From Massilia aurea (GTDB taxonomy: Bacteria > Pseudomonadota > Gammaproteobacteria > Burkholderiales > Burkholderiaceae_D): 64,000 nucleotides of DNA. Below the pieces are notes generated by a model, which was not told the origin of the DNA, ran no database searches, and saw only the letters and a list, made by a program, of their open reading frames with translations. A program made the translations under genes and the position numbers. The stretch covers positions 496,001 to 560,000 of the forward strand of contig NZ_JANUGZ010000001.1 of NCBI RefSeq assembly GCF_024753205.1. Reading direction: 5' to 3'. This document shows, in pieces, positions 55,295 through 64,000 of the stretch. How positions within the stretch are numbered: position 1 is the stretch's first letter; every line of letters starts with the position of its first letter.

Positions 55295-56125
55295 TCAGAT
55301 CTTGTCAGTGCTGATCTTGAAGGTCCGCTTGGCGATATTGGCGCGCGTACCGGGGCCATACCACTTGACGAACAGGTTTTCGGCCGCGCCATTGGCTTCG
55401 AGCTCGCGCAGCGCCTGGTCGACGACCGTCTTGAGGCCCGCCTCGCCCTTGCGCAAGCCGAGCGCGATCGGCTCGACGCCGATCGATTGCGGCAGGATCA
55501 CGAAGTCTTTCGCGGCCGGGCCCAGTTTGCCGTAGTCGGCCAGCAGCGACGACTCGTCATTGACGTAGGCTGCGCCCTTGCCCTGGCGCAGTGCCTGGAA
55601 CGCTTGCTGGGTATTCTCGAAGGTGACGATGCTGGCCGTTGGCACGGCCTTCTTCATATTGGTTTCCTGGGTGCCGCCGCGGACCGTGACGACCTTCTTG
55701 CCCGCAAGTTGCGGCAGCGCCGTGATGCCACTGCTCTTGCGCACCATGACCTTCGAACCGGTGACGAAGTGCGTCAGCGCGAAGTCGACCTGCGCTTCGC
55801 GCTCCTTGTTGTGCGTGAGCGTGGCGGCAAGGATGTCGACGTGGCCCTGCTGCAGCTCGGGGATGCGGGCCGACACGGCCAGCTGCTTGAACACCGGCTT
55901 GACGCCGATTTTCTTGGCCACGGCGGTGGCGACGTCGATCTCGTAGCCCACCAGTTGGCGCGTCTTCGGGTCGATGAAGCTGTTCGGCTCATCGGTGCCA
56001 AGCACCCCGAACACGATCTGGCCTTTTTTCTTGATGTCGGCCAGCTGGTCGGCTTGGGCCATACCCATGGTAAGCGAACTACCCAGCGCAACGGCGCACA
56101 GGATGAGGGAACGGCGGTTGATCAT
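55295..56125 (-). CDS. Polar amino acid ABC transporter substrate-binding protein
   Basis: A 276-residue periplasmic family-3 binding protein. The signal peptide is MINRRSLILCAVALGSSLTM to about AQA. The mature protein shows IVFGVLGTDEPNSFIDPKTR, LVGYEIDVATAVAKKIGV and KVVTVRGGTQETNMKKA. The ATG at 56125 has GGAG eight bases upstream; upstream in-frame ATGs lie in AT-rich promoter DNA. It opens the four-gene transporter operon. Ligand is probably an acidic or neutral amino acid. Confidence 0.94.
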   Translation of the reverse strand: MINRRSLILCAVALGSSLTMGMAQADQLADIKKKGQIVFGVLGTDEPNSFIDPKTRQLVGYEIDVATAVAKKIGVKPVFKQLAVSARIPELQQGHVDILAATLTHNKEREAQVDFALTHFVTGSKVMVRKSSGITALPQLAGKKVVTVRGGTQETNMKKAVPTASIVTFENTQQAFQALRQGKGAAYVNDESSLLADYGKLGPAAKDFVILPQSIGVEPIALGLRKGEAGLKTVVDQALRELEANGAAENLFVKWYGPGTRANIAKRTFKISTDKI

Positions 56126-56309
56126 GCAAAAATCTCCAGCAACAATATTCGATGATCGAAGTATAGAACAAACAGTTATATGGAAAAACGAATTATTCGC
56201 CATAAGATAATACTGTTTCGCATATATGAACCAATCCAAGCCCGATGAGGCGTGCGACTGATCCCACGCAATATTGTCATAATGACCCGTCACAAATGCG
56301 GAACACCCC
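56126..56309. promoter_or_regulatory. AT-rich divergent promoter region
   Basis: This 184-base gap separates the transporter operon from xthA. It is much more AT-rich than the flanking genes, as expected of promoter DNA, but I cannot assign definite -35 and -10 boxes. Confidence 0.35.
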
Positions 56310-57104
56310 ATGCTGCTCGCCACCTACAACGTCAACAGTATCAACAGCAGGCTGGACGCCCTCTTGCACTATCTCGAGGAGCGCCAGCCCGACGTCGTGT
56401 GCCTGCAAGAACTCAAGGCGCCGCAGGAGAAATTCCCGATCGCGGCGATCGAGGCGGCCGGCTACCACGCGCTGTGGCATGGCCAGAAAAGCTGGAATGG
56501 CGTCGCGATCGTCACGCGGGAGCCGGCGCAGGAAGTGCAGCGCGGCCTGCCGGGCGACGACGCCGACGAGCAAAGCCGCTACCTCGAGGTGGCGTACCAG
56601 GGCATCCTGATCGCCTGCCTGTACCTGCCAAACGGGAACCCGGCGCCTGGCCCCAAATACGATTACAAGCTGGCCTGGATGGAGCGCCTGCGCCTGCGCG
56701 GCCTCGAGCTGCTGGCCGCCGGCGTGCCGGCCGTGCTGGCCGGCGACTTCAATGTGATTCCGACCGAGCGCGATGTCTACAAGCCAGAACGCTGGGTCGA
56801 CGACGCGCTGTTCCGCGACGAGACCCGCGCTGCGTTCGGGCGCCTGATGGAACAGGGCTGGCTCGATTCGCTGCGCGCACTGCATCCGGACGAGACGATC
56901 TATACATTCTGGGATTACTTTCGCAACGCGTTCGGGCGCGACGCCGGCCTGCGCATCGACCACCTGCTGCTCAGCCCTGCGCTGGCGCCGGCACTCAAGG
57001 CGGCCGGCGTGGACAAATTCATGCGCGGACGCGAAAAGCCCAGCGACCACACGCCGACCTGGATCGAGCTCGACCTGAGCAAAATTCCGAACAAATCCGC
57101 CTGA
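56310..57104 (+). CDS. xthA: Exodeoxyribonuclease III
   Basis: A 264-residue AP endonuclease/3'-exonuclease of base excision repair. Motifs: TYNVNSINSRL, QELKAP with the metal Glu, AGDFNVIPTERD, FWDYFRNAFGRDAGLRIDHL and the final KPSDHTPTWIELDL with the catalytic Asp-His pair. Divergent from the amino acid transporter. Confidence 0.96.
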   Translation: MLLATYNVNSINSRLDALLHYLEERQPDVVCLQELKAPQEKFPIAAIEAAGYHALWHGQKSWNGVAIVTREPAQEVQRGLPGDDADEQSRYLEVAYQGILIACLYLPNGNPAPGPKYDYKLAWMERLRLRGLELLAAGVPAVLAGDFNVIPTERDVYKPERWVDDALFRDETRAAFGRLMEQGWLDSLRALHPDETIYTFWDYFRNAFGRDAGLRIDHLLLSPALAPALKAAGVDKFMRGREKPSDHTPTWIELDLSKIPNKSA

Positions 57105-57162
57105 CCCAATTCACGACGGCGCCCCCATCCATGCGCCGCGACCACCACCATAAGGAATCCTC

Positions 57163-57738
57163 ATGAAAAAACTGCTCATTCTCGCCGCCGCCCTCGCCCT
57201 GCCGATCGGCGCGCAAGCTGTCTCGATGCCAGGCTTTTGCGCCAAGGGCATCGGCTCGGCCGAAGCCAAGGTCTGCGGCCATCCCGGCTCCGCCGAATCG
57301 GAAGGCCTGATCTACGCGATGTACCGCGCAGCGCTGGAAAAAATCGATGCTGGCGCCGGCAAGACGCTGCAGGAACAGCACACCAAGTGGTGGGACGGCG
57401 TCAAGCAGTGCGCCGATGCCAAGGACATGACCACCTGCATCAACAATGCCTACGGCACCCGCGCCATGCAGCTGCAGACGGCCTACAAGGTCACCAAGGC
57501 CAAGGGCCCGGTGAAGTACACCTGCAGCGACAAGAGCAAGATCACTGCGTTCTTCCTCGAAACCACGCCAGCGTCGATGGTCGCAGCGCGCAACAAGGAA
57601 CACGTGCTGCTGCGCGGCGAGCCAAGCGACAACGGCGTCGCCTACGGCAACCGCGGCGAACAGTTCAAGGAACAGAATGGCAAGGTCACCATCAAGTGGG
57701 GCGAGAACGCCAAGGAACTGAGCTGCAAGAAGGCGTGA
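57163..57738 (+). CDS. Secreted two-domain protein: LprI/DUF1311-like plus MliC-like
   Basis: A 191-residue exported protein with a signal peptide ending IGAQA. Residues about 22-105 resemble the LprI/DUF1311 family: PGFCAKGIGSAEAKVC, then YRAALEKIDAG, QHTKWWDGVKQC, CINNAYGTRAMQLQ with paired cysteines. Residues about 115-191 resemble MliC lysozyme inhibitors: KYTCSDKSKITAFF and GVAYGNRGEQFKEQNGKV, ending ELSCKK with the paired Cys. Both families include lysozyme inhibitors, so it may protect peptidoglycan from host or rival lysozymes. AAGGA is six bases before the ATG. Recognition is from memory of family patterns. Confidence 0.7.
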   Translation: MKKLLILAAALALPIGAQAVSMPGFCAKGIGSAEAKVCGHPGSAESEGLIYAMYRAALEKIDAGAGKTLQEQHTKWWDGVKQCADAKDMTTCINNAYGTRAMQLQTAYKVTKAKGPVKYTCSDKSKITAFFLETTPASMVAARNKEHVLLRGEPSDNGVAYGNRGEQFKEQNGKVTIKWGENAKELSCKKA

Positions 57739-57824
57739 TGAGCGCTTGACCCCGCGCTGCGGGATGCTTGACGAAGGGCGAACATGCGCTATGCTGTTCG
57801 CCCTTTCTTCATCTCGCCGCCACC

Positions 57825-58451
57825 ATGCTTTCGCCCGAACAGCTTTTCGGCTTTCTTGCCGCCGCCATCCTGATCACGCTCTCTCCCGGCCCCGACAACC
57901 TGATGGTGCTCAGCACCGGCATCGCCAAGGGGCGCCTGCGCGGCATGGCCTTCGGGCTTGGCTGCGCCTTCGGCTGCCTGAGTCACACGCTTCTGGCCGT
58001 CGTTGGCGTGAGTGCGCTGATCGCGGCGTCGCCGACGGCGTTCACGGCGCTCAAGATCGCCGGTGGCCTGTACCTGATCTGGATGGGCTGGGGCGCGATT
58101 CGCAGCCGTGGCGGCGCGCGCGTCTCTGGTGAGGGCTTATCGAACGAACCGGCGCGGCGCCTGTTCGCCAAAGGCCTGGTGGCTGCGGCGATCAATCCGA
58201 AAGTGGTGCTGTTTTTTCTGTCGTTCCTGCCGCAATTTGTCGTTGCGGCGCGCGGCGACGCCAATCTGCAGATCGGCGTGCTGGGGCTGGTCTTCACGCT
58301 GCAGGCGGCCGTGATCTTTGGCCTGCTAGGCTACTTCTCGGGCACGATCGGCGGTTGGCTCAATCGCACCCCCACGGCCGGCATGTGGCTCGACCGGATC
58401 GCGGGGGCGGTGTTCATCGGACTGGGGCTGCGCTTGATCGTGGCCCGGTAG
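57825..58451 (+). CDS. LysE-family amino acid exporter
   Basis: A 208-residue membrane protein with about six helices. The start LFGFLAAAILITLSPGPDNL is the typical RhtB/LysE signature, followed by GLYLIWMGWGAIRS and GLVAAAINPKVVLFFLSFLP. I chose the ATG at 57825 because an in-frame ATG 19 codons upstream would add a polar tail before the first helix. Substrate unknown. Confidence 0.92.
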   Translation: MLSPEQLFGFLAAAILITLSPGPDNLMVLSTGIAKGRLRGMAFGLGCAFGCLSHTLLAVVGVSALIAASPTAFTALKIAGGLYLIWMGWGAIRSRGGARVSGEGLSNEPARRLFAKGLVAAAINPKVVLFFLSFLPQFVVAARGDANLQIGVLGLVFTLQAAVIFGLLGYFSGTIGGWLNRTPTAGMWLDRIAGAVFIGLGLRLIVAR

Positions 58452-58462
58452 TCACTGCATCG

Positions 58463-59542
58463 TTATGCCGACGGCTCGTGGATCGGGCAGCGGTTGAACT
58501 CCGAACGGAATTCGCGCGACGTGGCCATCACCTGGCGCCGCGCGCGGTTGACTGACCCGAGCGGGCGGTGTTCGACGAGGCAGTTCCACTGGTCGTAGGC
58601 GATTTCATCTTCCAGCTTTTCCAGCGACGCATCCCAGCTTGTTTGCGGTTCGAGGCGCACGCGCGCCACGGCGATGAACGGGCTCAGTTCCTGTGGCCAT
58701 TCGACCGAGGCATCCTCGATCGGCATCTTCTCGACATCGACGTTCAGCTGCACGCGCAGCTCCCACTCGCCACCCTGCGACGCGAAGTGCGAGCCGATTG
58801 CGTGACGCTGGGCGTCGTCTTCGGTCTTGATCGATGCGCCATCGAGCGCCAGCAGTTCAGGCGCGACGGGCGCCAGCGACAGCTTGGCCATGTACTGGCC
58901 GTACAGGTACGGCGTCTGGCTGAAGTAGGTTTCGCCCAGCGGATGGTGCTGCGGCTCGCCGCCCAGCGCCTTGAGCATGCCGCTCTCGCCACCGACCGCT
59001 TCCAGTGCATTTTCAGCGGTGCGCAGCACGGCCGAGATGATCTTCTTGCCGGTTTCCGATGCGTTGGTCGTCGCTGCCAGCATCTTCACGCTCTTGAGGA
59101 ACCCTTGTGGATCGGGCGCCGAAAACACCGGGCCATTCACCATCAGGAAGTCCTGCGAGTTGCCGCTCTTGGCCGAGTCGAAGCGCTCACCCGGCACGTT
59201 CAGCACTTTCATCGCCACGGCGCGGTGGGTGGAGACGCCATCCGGCAGCTGCTCCGCCGGTGGCGACGACCATCGCAGCAGCACGTCATAGGTGCCGGCC
59301 TTGCCGAACAGGCCCTGGGCCAGTTGCGGCGGCAGGTTGTCCAGCACGGTCAGCTTGCCGCGCACCAGGGCGTGGCCCTTGGCGTGCACGGCGCGGCTGG
59401 CGTGGCCTTCGGCATCCGCCACCTTCTTGGCCATATTGGCAAACACGGTTTGCAGCGCGTGGATGGTCTCGGATTCGTCGAGGCCGACGTGTTCGAACTC
59501 GCTGCGAAACACGAGGGGATTGGCTGGTGCGGTGGTCGTCAT
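58463..59542 (-). CDS. Catalase-like heme protein (y4iL-type)
   Basis: A 359-residue protein with a catalase fold but shorter than true catalases. ASRAVHAKGHALVRGKLTVL holds the equivalent of the distal His; NSQDFLMVNGPVFSAPDP and YDQWNCLVEHRPLGSVNRAR follow. The usual catalase C-terminal proximal-Tyr motif is not obvious, so peroxidase activity is uncertain. AGGAG lies seven bases before the ATG at 59542. It converges on the LysE gene with an 11-base gap. Confidence 0.8.
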   Translation of the reverse strand: MTTTAPANPLVFRSEFEHVGLDESETIHALQTVFANMAKKVADAEGHASRAVHAKGHALVRGKLTVLDNLPPQLAQGLFGKAGTYDVLLRWSSPPAEQLPDGVSTHRAVAMKVLNVPGERFDSAKSGNSQDFLMVNGPVFSAPDPQGFLKSVKMLAATTNASETGKKIISAVLRTAENALEAVGGESGMLKALGGEPQHHPLGETYFSQTPYLYGQYMAKLSLAPVAPELLALDGASIKTEDDAQRHAIGSHFASQGGEWELRVQLNVDVEKMPIEDASVEWPQELSPFIAVARVRLEPQTSWDASLEKLEDEIAYDQWNCLVEHRPLGSVNRARRQVMATSREFRSEFNRCPIHEPSA

Positions 59543-59627
59543 TGGGGGCTCCTGAAATGAAGCCTCCAATGTAGCGAACTTCGCCCATGCGCGATGTTCG
59601 CCAGACCACCATTCCGACTACGCGCCA

Positions 59628-62048
59628 TTACAGCGTGACCACCACCTGTGCCGCCTGGCTCGCCTTCGCCGCAACCGGCACTTCCAGCAGATGCTGCTGG
59701 GCGTTGAACACGAAGCGCACAGCGCGCCCGTCCACCGTCACCGCCCGCGGTTTGGCCGCGACGTTGTGTACCTTCAGCGAAAAGCCCCGTGGGACGGCGG
59801 TCATGGCCTTGCCGGTTTCGGTGGCAAAGCCGATCTCGAGGCGCCCTTTGCCGTCGGCCTCACCCAACTTGCTGGTGAAGCGCACGATCTCGTACTTGCC
59901 CGCCGCGAAAGCACCGGCCGTCTCGCCATCGTCGTCATACAGCTTGCCGCTCGAGGTCTTGACCGAGGCATCGTGGTAGTAGTGCAGATCGATCTGACGG
60001 CCCGTGTAGTCGCGCGTGGTCTGCACCACCTTCGCCATCGGCACGAACGCGCCGGCGCGCACGTATACGGGGATATTGGCGTCAACCGGCCGCACGGTTT
60101 CGAGGATGCCGCCCTTGTGCGCCTGGCCCGTATGGAAGTCGAACCACACGCTGCCCGTGGTCGGGAAGTACACCTCGGCGCGCGTGGCGCCCGGCTTGAC
60201 GATCGGCGTGACGAGGAAATCCGGGCCCCACAGATAGGTCGACGAGCGCTCGATCGGCTGGGCCGGATCGGTCTCGACGAACATCAGGGGGCGCATCAAC
60301 GGCATGCCGGTCTGCTGGTTGTCGAACGCGATCGTGTAGTTATACGGCAGCATCGCGTAGCGCAGCCATACCGCTTCGCGCGCCAGCACCTTGGTGCGTT
60401 CCGAGCGCAGCACGGGTTCGGACGCCACCGCCTCTTGCGCATGCGGGCGGAAGATTGGCTGGAACACGCCGTACTGCAGCCAGCGCACGTAAAGTTCATC
60501 GTCGAGCACCGCGCCGGCAAAGCCGCCCAGGTCCGAGTGCATGTACGCCAGGCCCTGCATGCCCATCTGCAGCGAGATTTCCATCTGCGACTGCAGGCCA
60601 CCCCAGCTGCGGCTGACGTCACCCGACCACGGGATCATGCCGAAGCGCTGCGAGCCCGAGTAACCGGCGCGCATCAGGATGAATGGGCGCTCGGCCGGGA
60701 ATTCACGCTGATAACCTTCGGCGATCAGGCGCGCCCAGTCGTGGCCATAGACGTTGTGGACCTGGTCGGCCGTTCCGGTGCCGTGCACCAGGTTCGACGG
60801 ATGCAGTTCCGGCTCGCCCAGGTCGCCCCACCAGCCCGTGACGCCGCCCTTCTTCAGGTCGCGGTAGATGTTCCACCACCAGTCGCGCCCTTCCTTTTTG
60901 TACAGGTCGATCAGGCCCGTGTTACCGAAGTAGAAGTCATACGTGGCCGGCTTGCCGGCGCCGTCCAGCGCCAGCACCTTCTTGTCGACGGCTTCCTGCC
61001 AGCGCTTGGACGTGGTCAGCACGAACGGTTCGGTGATGACGACCGTCTTGACGCCCTTGGCCTTGAAGTCGGCCATCATTTTTTCGGCGTGCGGGAACGT
61101 GTCGCGGTCCCAGTCCATATTGCCCATCGTGCCCTGCACCGTCTTGCCGAACCAGTACAGATCGAGCACGACGGCGTCGAGCGGAATCTTCTCTTGCGCG
61201 AACTTGTCGACGATGGCGCGTGTCTCGGCCTCGGTCTTGTAGCCGAAGCGGCTGGCGAAGTTACCAAAAGCCCAGCGCGGTGGCAGCGGCTGGCGGCCCG
61301 TCAGGTCGGTGTAGCCGGTCATGACAGCGTCCCAGGTGTCGCCCGCAACGACCTGGTACGTCTTGCGCCCGCCGATGACTTCATAGCGCAGCGTGCCGTC
61401 CTTGCGGCTGTCGAAATCGAGCCAGCCGACCTGCGGATTGTCGAAGTGGATCGCGTATTTTTTCGACGACAGCGCCACCGGAATCGTGAAGTTGAGGAGC
61501 TCGGAACGTTCGGCGTAGCCATAGTCGGCCTTGTTGTACAGGCGCAGGCGGTTGCCGCGCCGGTTCATGCCGAGCGCACGCGCCCCGCCGCCATACAGCG
61601 CCTCGCCGTCGTCAAGCCCGAATTCGATGGTGTCCATGCCGTCGACGCGGCCAAAGCCGCGCTTTTCGGCCACCAGCGGTTTGCCCTTGTACGTATACGC
61701 GATGCGAAACGGCTTGCGCTCGATCGTGACCGCGATGCCGTCAGTGGCATACGTGATGCGCGCGCCGTCGTCCTTGAAGCTGGCCGGCGCCTGGACCGGG
61801 GCCAGGATCACCGCGTGCGAAGCGGGGTCCAGCTGTTCGCCGTTCGGGATGAAGGTGGTTTCGACGATCGCGCTCGAATATGGCTTGATCAGGTAGCGCC
61901 CGTCGGCCGTCGCGATCTCGAGCGTGTTGCCGTTCTGCGTGACGCTCTTGAACTGGCGCTCGGCGTTCTGTGCGAACGCGAACGTGCTGGTGGCCAGTGG
62001 GAGTGCGGTGATGCACAGGGCAAGGCGGGCGATCGTGGCTGTTGTCAT
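59628..62048 (-). CDS. GH31 family alpha-glucosidase / transglucosylase, secreted
   Basis: An 806-residue exported enzyme with a signal peptide ending STFAFA. The barrel has the nucleophile block GWWGDLGEPELHPSN (Asp in GDLGE) and the acid/base block WSGDVSRSWGGLQSQ. The GDLGEPE form recalls oligosaccharide 4-alpha-D-glucosyltransferases such as the Cellvibrio enzyme, rather than WxDMNE glucosidases. A C-terminal beta domain contains VYVRAGAFVPMAKVVQTT. It may rearrange or trim alpha-glucans; it is not in the pectin locus. Confidence 0.9.
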   Translation of the reverse strand: MTTATIARLALCITALPLATSTFAFAQNAERQFKSVTQNGNTLEIATADGRYLIKPYSSAIVETTFIPNGEQLDPASHAVILAPVQAPASFKDDGARITYATDGIAVTIERKPFRIAYTYKGKPLVAEKRGFGRVDGMDTIEFGLDDGEALYGGGARALGMNRRGNRLRLYNKADYGYAERSELLNFTIPVALSSKKYAIHFDNPQVGWLDFDSRKDGTLRYEVIGGRKTYQVVAGDTWDAVMTGYTDLTGRQPLPPRWAFGNFASRFGYKTEAETRAIVDKFAQEKIPLDAVVLDLYWFGKTVQGTMGNMDWDRDTFPHAEKMMADFKAKGVKTVVITEPFVLTTSKRWQEAVDKKVLALDGAGKPATYDFYFGNTGLIDLYKKEGRDWWWNIYRDLKKGGVTGWWGDLGEPELHPSNLVHGTGTADQVHNVYGHDWARLIAEGYQREFPAERPFILMRAGYSGSQRFGMIPWSGDVSRSWGGLQSQMEISLQMGMQGLAYMHSDLGGFAGAVLDDELYVRWLQYGVFQPIFRPHAQEAVASEPVLRSERTKVLAREAVWLRYAMLPYNYTIAFDNQQTGMPLMRPLMFVETDPAQPIERSSTYLWGPDFLVTPIVKPGATRAEVYFPTTGSVWFDFHTGQAHKGGILETVRPVDANIPVYVRAGAFVPMAKVVQTTRDYTGRQIDLHYYHDASVKTSSGKLYDDDGETAGAFAAGKYEIVRFTSKLGEADGKGRLEIGFATETGKAMTAVPRGFSLKVHNVAAKPRAVTVDGRAVRFVFNAQQHLLEVPVAAKASQAAQVVVTL

Positions 62049-62287
62049 GGCGTGGTTGTCGTTATGTCAGGTTGTGCGGCTGCAGCCGAAGCATGACAGA
62101 TTTCGAGTATCACCAACAGCCTTGCCCTACATGAAACCTGAAGACCGTTCGCTGCCTGGCCGGTACCGGGCCCACGAGAGGTGTCAGCACCATGCGCGCC
62201 GACCGGGCTGCACGCTTCATCCGGATGGCATAGAATCGTCGGATTTTGCGCGCCGGCCTGACCGGGGCGCAGTCGCAGAGGACTTGT
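62049..62287. promoter_or_regulatory. Divergent promoter region between GH31 and POT genes
   Basis: A 239-base gap serving both genes. TAGAAT at 62231-62236 is a possible plus-strand -10 box about 50 bases before the transporter; no convincing -35 was found. Nothing else is recognised. Confidence 0.3.
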
Positions 62288-63790
62288 ATGGACACGACAC
62301 TCGGGCGCCCGGTCAGCCAGACCCGCTCATTCGCCACGATCGCGCTGATCGAGTTGTGGGAGCGCTTCGGCTACTACGGCATGCAGGCGCTGATCGTCTA
62401 CTTCATGGTGCAGCGCCTGGGGTTCGACGACACCCGCGCCACGCTAGTATGGGGCGCGGCCGCTGCCCTGATCTACGTCGCGCCGGCGATCGGCGGCTGG
62501 ATCGGCGACAAGGTGCTCGGCACGCGCCGCTCGATGGTGATTGGCGCCATCATCCTGTCGCTCGGCTACGCGCTGATGGGCATCCCGACGACCAATACCT
62601 GGCTGACCTTTTCGGCGCTGGGCGTGATCGTCGTCGGTAACGGCCTGTTCAAGCCCAATACCGCCAACCTGGTGCGCAAGATCTACGAGGGCAACGACTC
62701 GAAGATCGACAGCGCCTTCACCATCTACTACATGGCGGTCAACGTCGGCTCGACGGTGTCGATGCTGGCCACGCCGGCGATCAAGGACCACGTCAACGCC
62801 AACTACGCCGGTGAACTGGGCTGGCACGTGGCGTTCGCATTCTGCAGCGTCGGCCTGTGGGTGGGCCTGATCACGGTGGGGCTGCTACGCCGCACGATCG
62901 GGCATATCGGCTCACCGCCGGACAACTTGCCGCTCAATTGGGGCAAGCTCGCGCTGGTGCTGGGCGGCGGCGTGCTGGCCGTGATCGCATCCGCCTTCAT
63001 CCTCGAATACGGCTGGCTCGCGCGCCTGTTCGTGTATCTGGCCGGGCTGGTCGTGCTGGGCATCTTTATCCACCTGATCCGCACCAGCCAGGCCAGCGAA
63101 CGCTCTGGCCTCGTCGCCGCGCTCGTGCTGACGCTGCAGACGGTGTTCTTCTTCATCTTCTACCAGCAGATGTCGACGTCGCTGTCGCTGTTCGCGCTGC
63201 GGAACGTCGACCTGGACTTCAGCCTGTTCGGCAACCACCTGTTCACCTGGTCGCCGGCGCAGTTCCAGGCGCTCAACGCCATCTGGATCATGCTGCTCAG
63301 CCCCGTGCTGGCCTGGGTCTACACGCGCGCCAGCAATGCCGGGCGCGATTTGTCGATTGCCGCCAAGTTTGCGCTGGGCTTTGCCGTCGTCGCGGCGGGC
63401 TTCTTCACGTACGGCTTCGCTGGCGCCTTCGCGGTCAACGGCCTGACGTCGTCGTGGATCATGATCGCGGGCTACGGCCTGTATTCGCTGGGCGAACTCC
63501 TGGTGAGCGGCCTCGGACTGGCGATGATCGCGCGTTACGTGCCGGCGCGGATGGGCGGCTTCATGATGGGCGCCTACTTCGTGGCGGTGGGCATTTCGCA
63601 ATACCTGGGCGGCCTGGTGGCCACGATGGCCAGCGTGCCGCAAGGGATGACTGACCCGCTGCAAACGCTGCCGATCTACACGAGCCTGTTCAACAAGCTG
63701 GGCCTGGCCGCCATCGCCTGCACGCTGATCGCGCTGGCCGCACTGCCGCTGATGCGCCGCCTGACGGCCGAGCACCACACGCACCGCTAG
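62288..63790 (+). CDS. POT/PTR family proton-coupled peptide transporter
   Basis: A 500-residue inner-membrane transporter with about 14 helices importing di- and tripeptides. The proton-coupling motif ELWERFGYYGMQA lies near residue 22, followed by GGWIGDKVLGTRRSM and GNGLFKPNTANLVRKIYEG, classic PTR2 signatures. AGAGGA lies before the ATG at 62288; an ATG 14 codons upstream is out of the promoter context. Confidence 0.95.
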   Translation: MDTTLGRPVSQTRSFATIALIELWERFGYYGMQALIVYFMVQRLGFDDTRATLVWGAAAALIYVAPAIGGWIGDKVLGTRRSMVIGAIILSLGYALMGIPTTNTWLTFSALGVIVVGNGLFKPNTANLVRKIYEGNDSKIDSAFTIYYMAVNVGSTVSMLATPAIKDHVNANYAGELGWHVAFAFCSVGLWVGLITVGLLRRTIGHIGSPPDNLPLNWGKLALVLGGGVLAVIASAFILEYGWLARLFVYLAGLVVLGIFIHLIRTSQASERSGLVAALVLTLQTVFFFIFYQQMSTSLSLFALRNVDLDFSLFGNHLFTWSPAQFQALNAIWIMLLSPVLAWVYTRASNAGRDLSIAAKFALGFAVVAAGFFTYGFAGAFAVNGLTSSWIMIAGYGLYSLGELLVSGLGLAMIARYVPARMGGFMMGAYFVAVGISQYLGGLVATMASVPQGMTDPLQTLPIYTSLFNKLGLAAIACTLIALAALPLMRRLTAEHHTHR

Positions 63791-63802
63791 GGTTCTTGTA
63801 AG

Positions 63803-63835
63803 ATGGCCGGATTGCTTCTTTTCCGATCCGGCCAT
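63803..63835. terminator. Perfect inverted repeat between POT and aminotransferase genes
   Basis: ATGGCCGGAT and ATCCGGCCAT form a perfect 10-base stem with a 13-base loop. The second arm ends two bases before the aminotransferase ATG. It could end the transporter transcript or fold over the next start; there is no T run. Confidence 0.4.
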
Positions 63836-63836
63836 C

Positions 63837-64000
63837 ATGTCTTCCAATTCCCTCGACACCAACCTGCAGGTCGCACAGCGCGTGCACGCCATCGAACCGT
63901 TTCGCGTCATGGAGATGGTCAAGGCCGCCGCGCTTTTGCGGCGCGCGGGCCACGCCATCATCAGCATGAGCGTCGGCGAGCCCGATTTTACGGCGCCCGA
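63837..64000 (+). CDS. Class I/II PLP-dependent aminotransferase, N-terminal part
   Basis: The first 54 codons of a gene running out of the window. VHAIEPFRVMEMVKAAALLR and the SMSVGEPDFTAP block match the N-terminus of class I aminotransferases (the VGEPDF substrate-arm motif). Substrate cannot be told from this part. No ribosome site is obvious; the hairpin at 63803-63835 occupies that position. Confidence 0.85.
   Translation, partial: MSSNSLDTNLQVAQRVHAIEPFRVMEMVKAAALLRRAGHAIISMSVGEPDFTAP

Noticed and set aside
59691..62096. An 801-codon plus-strand open frame opposite GH31
   Set aside because: Antisense shadow of a gene with clear GH31 motifs.
1..64000. CRISPR array, prophage, tRNA or integrase-associated island ends
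   Set aside because: I looked for regular direct repeats, phage structural genes, cloverleaf sequences and integrases and saw none that I could support.

Overview
The window is GC-rich DNA (about two thirds G+C by eye) from a beta-proteobacterium. The run rpsB-tsf-pyrH-frr-uppS-cdsA-dxr-rseP-bamA-skp-lpxD-fabZ-lpxA-lpxB-rnhB-SpoU methylase is the usual Burkholderiales order. A PEP-CTERM protein and a large TonB-dependent receptor of the Xanthomonas/Caulobacter type fit Oxalobacteraceae such as Massilia, Telluria or Duganella. That family-level placement is inference. No tRNA, rRNA or CRISPR array was recognised.

Bases 1-28484 form a carbohydrate locus aimed at pectin, above all rhamnogalacturonan I (RG-I). 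After the end of galT and a complete galK come two long minus-strand gene runs. Run A is GH2 beta-galactosidase, PL11 RG lyase, PEP-CTERM protein, PL26-type RG exolyase and GH28 polygalacturonase. Run B is TonB receptor, BNR propeller lipoprotein, GH105 unsaturated RG hydrolase, GH35 beta-galactosidase and a DUF2264 protein. Between them lie three GH43-type arabinan/galactan enzymes, two on the plus strand. A divergent LacI-family regulator closes the locus. The first genes of runs A and B share a 13-base motif upstream, and a LacI-type palindrome sits beside the copy in front of the receptor. The enzymes would cut the RG-I backbone, strip arabinose and galactose side chains and feed galactose to the Leloir pathway (galT/galK).

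An AT-rich insertion at about 14.7-17.9 kb splits the locus. It holds a small conserved-looking ORF, a decayed IS6-like transposase tail, a 460-residue protein with a HEPN-type RNAADSH-like motif (actual residues RNAASH), and a small membrane protein.

Bases 28511-45535 begin with a REC-EAL signalling protein and then carry the conserved minus-strand cluster for translation factors, isoprenoid, phospholipid and lipid A synthesis and outer-membrane assembly. Divergent from rpsB are map and glnD, followed by an RluF-like pseudouridine synthase.

Bases 50270-64000 are mixed: aldo/keto reductase, hybrid histidine kinase, a polar amino acid ABC transporter, exonuclease III, a two-domain lysozyme-inhibitor-like protein, a LysE exporter, a catalase-like protein, a GH31 enzyme, a POT peptide transporter and the start of a class I aminotransferase. 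Three copies of a REP-like palindrome with covarying stem bases lie in gene 3' flanks at 43.7 and 50.1-50.2 kb.
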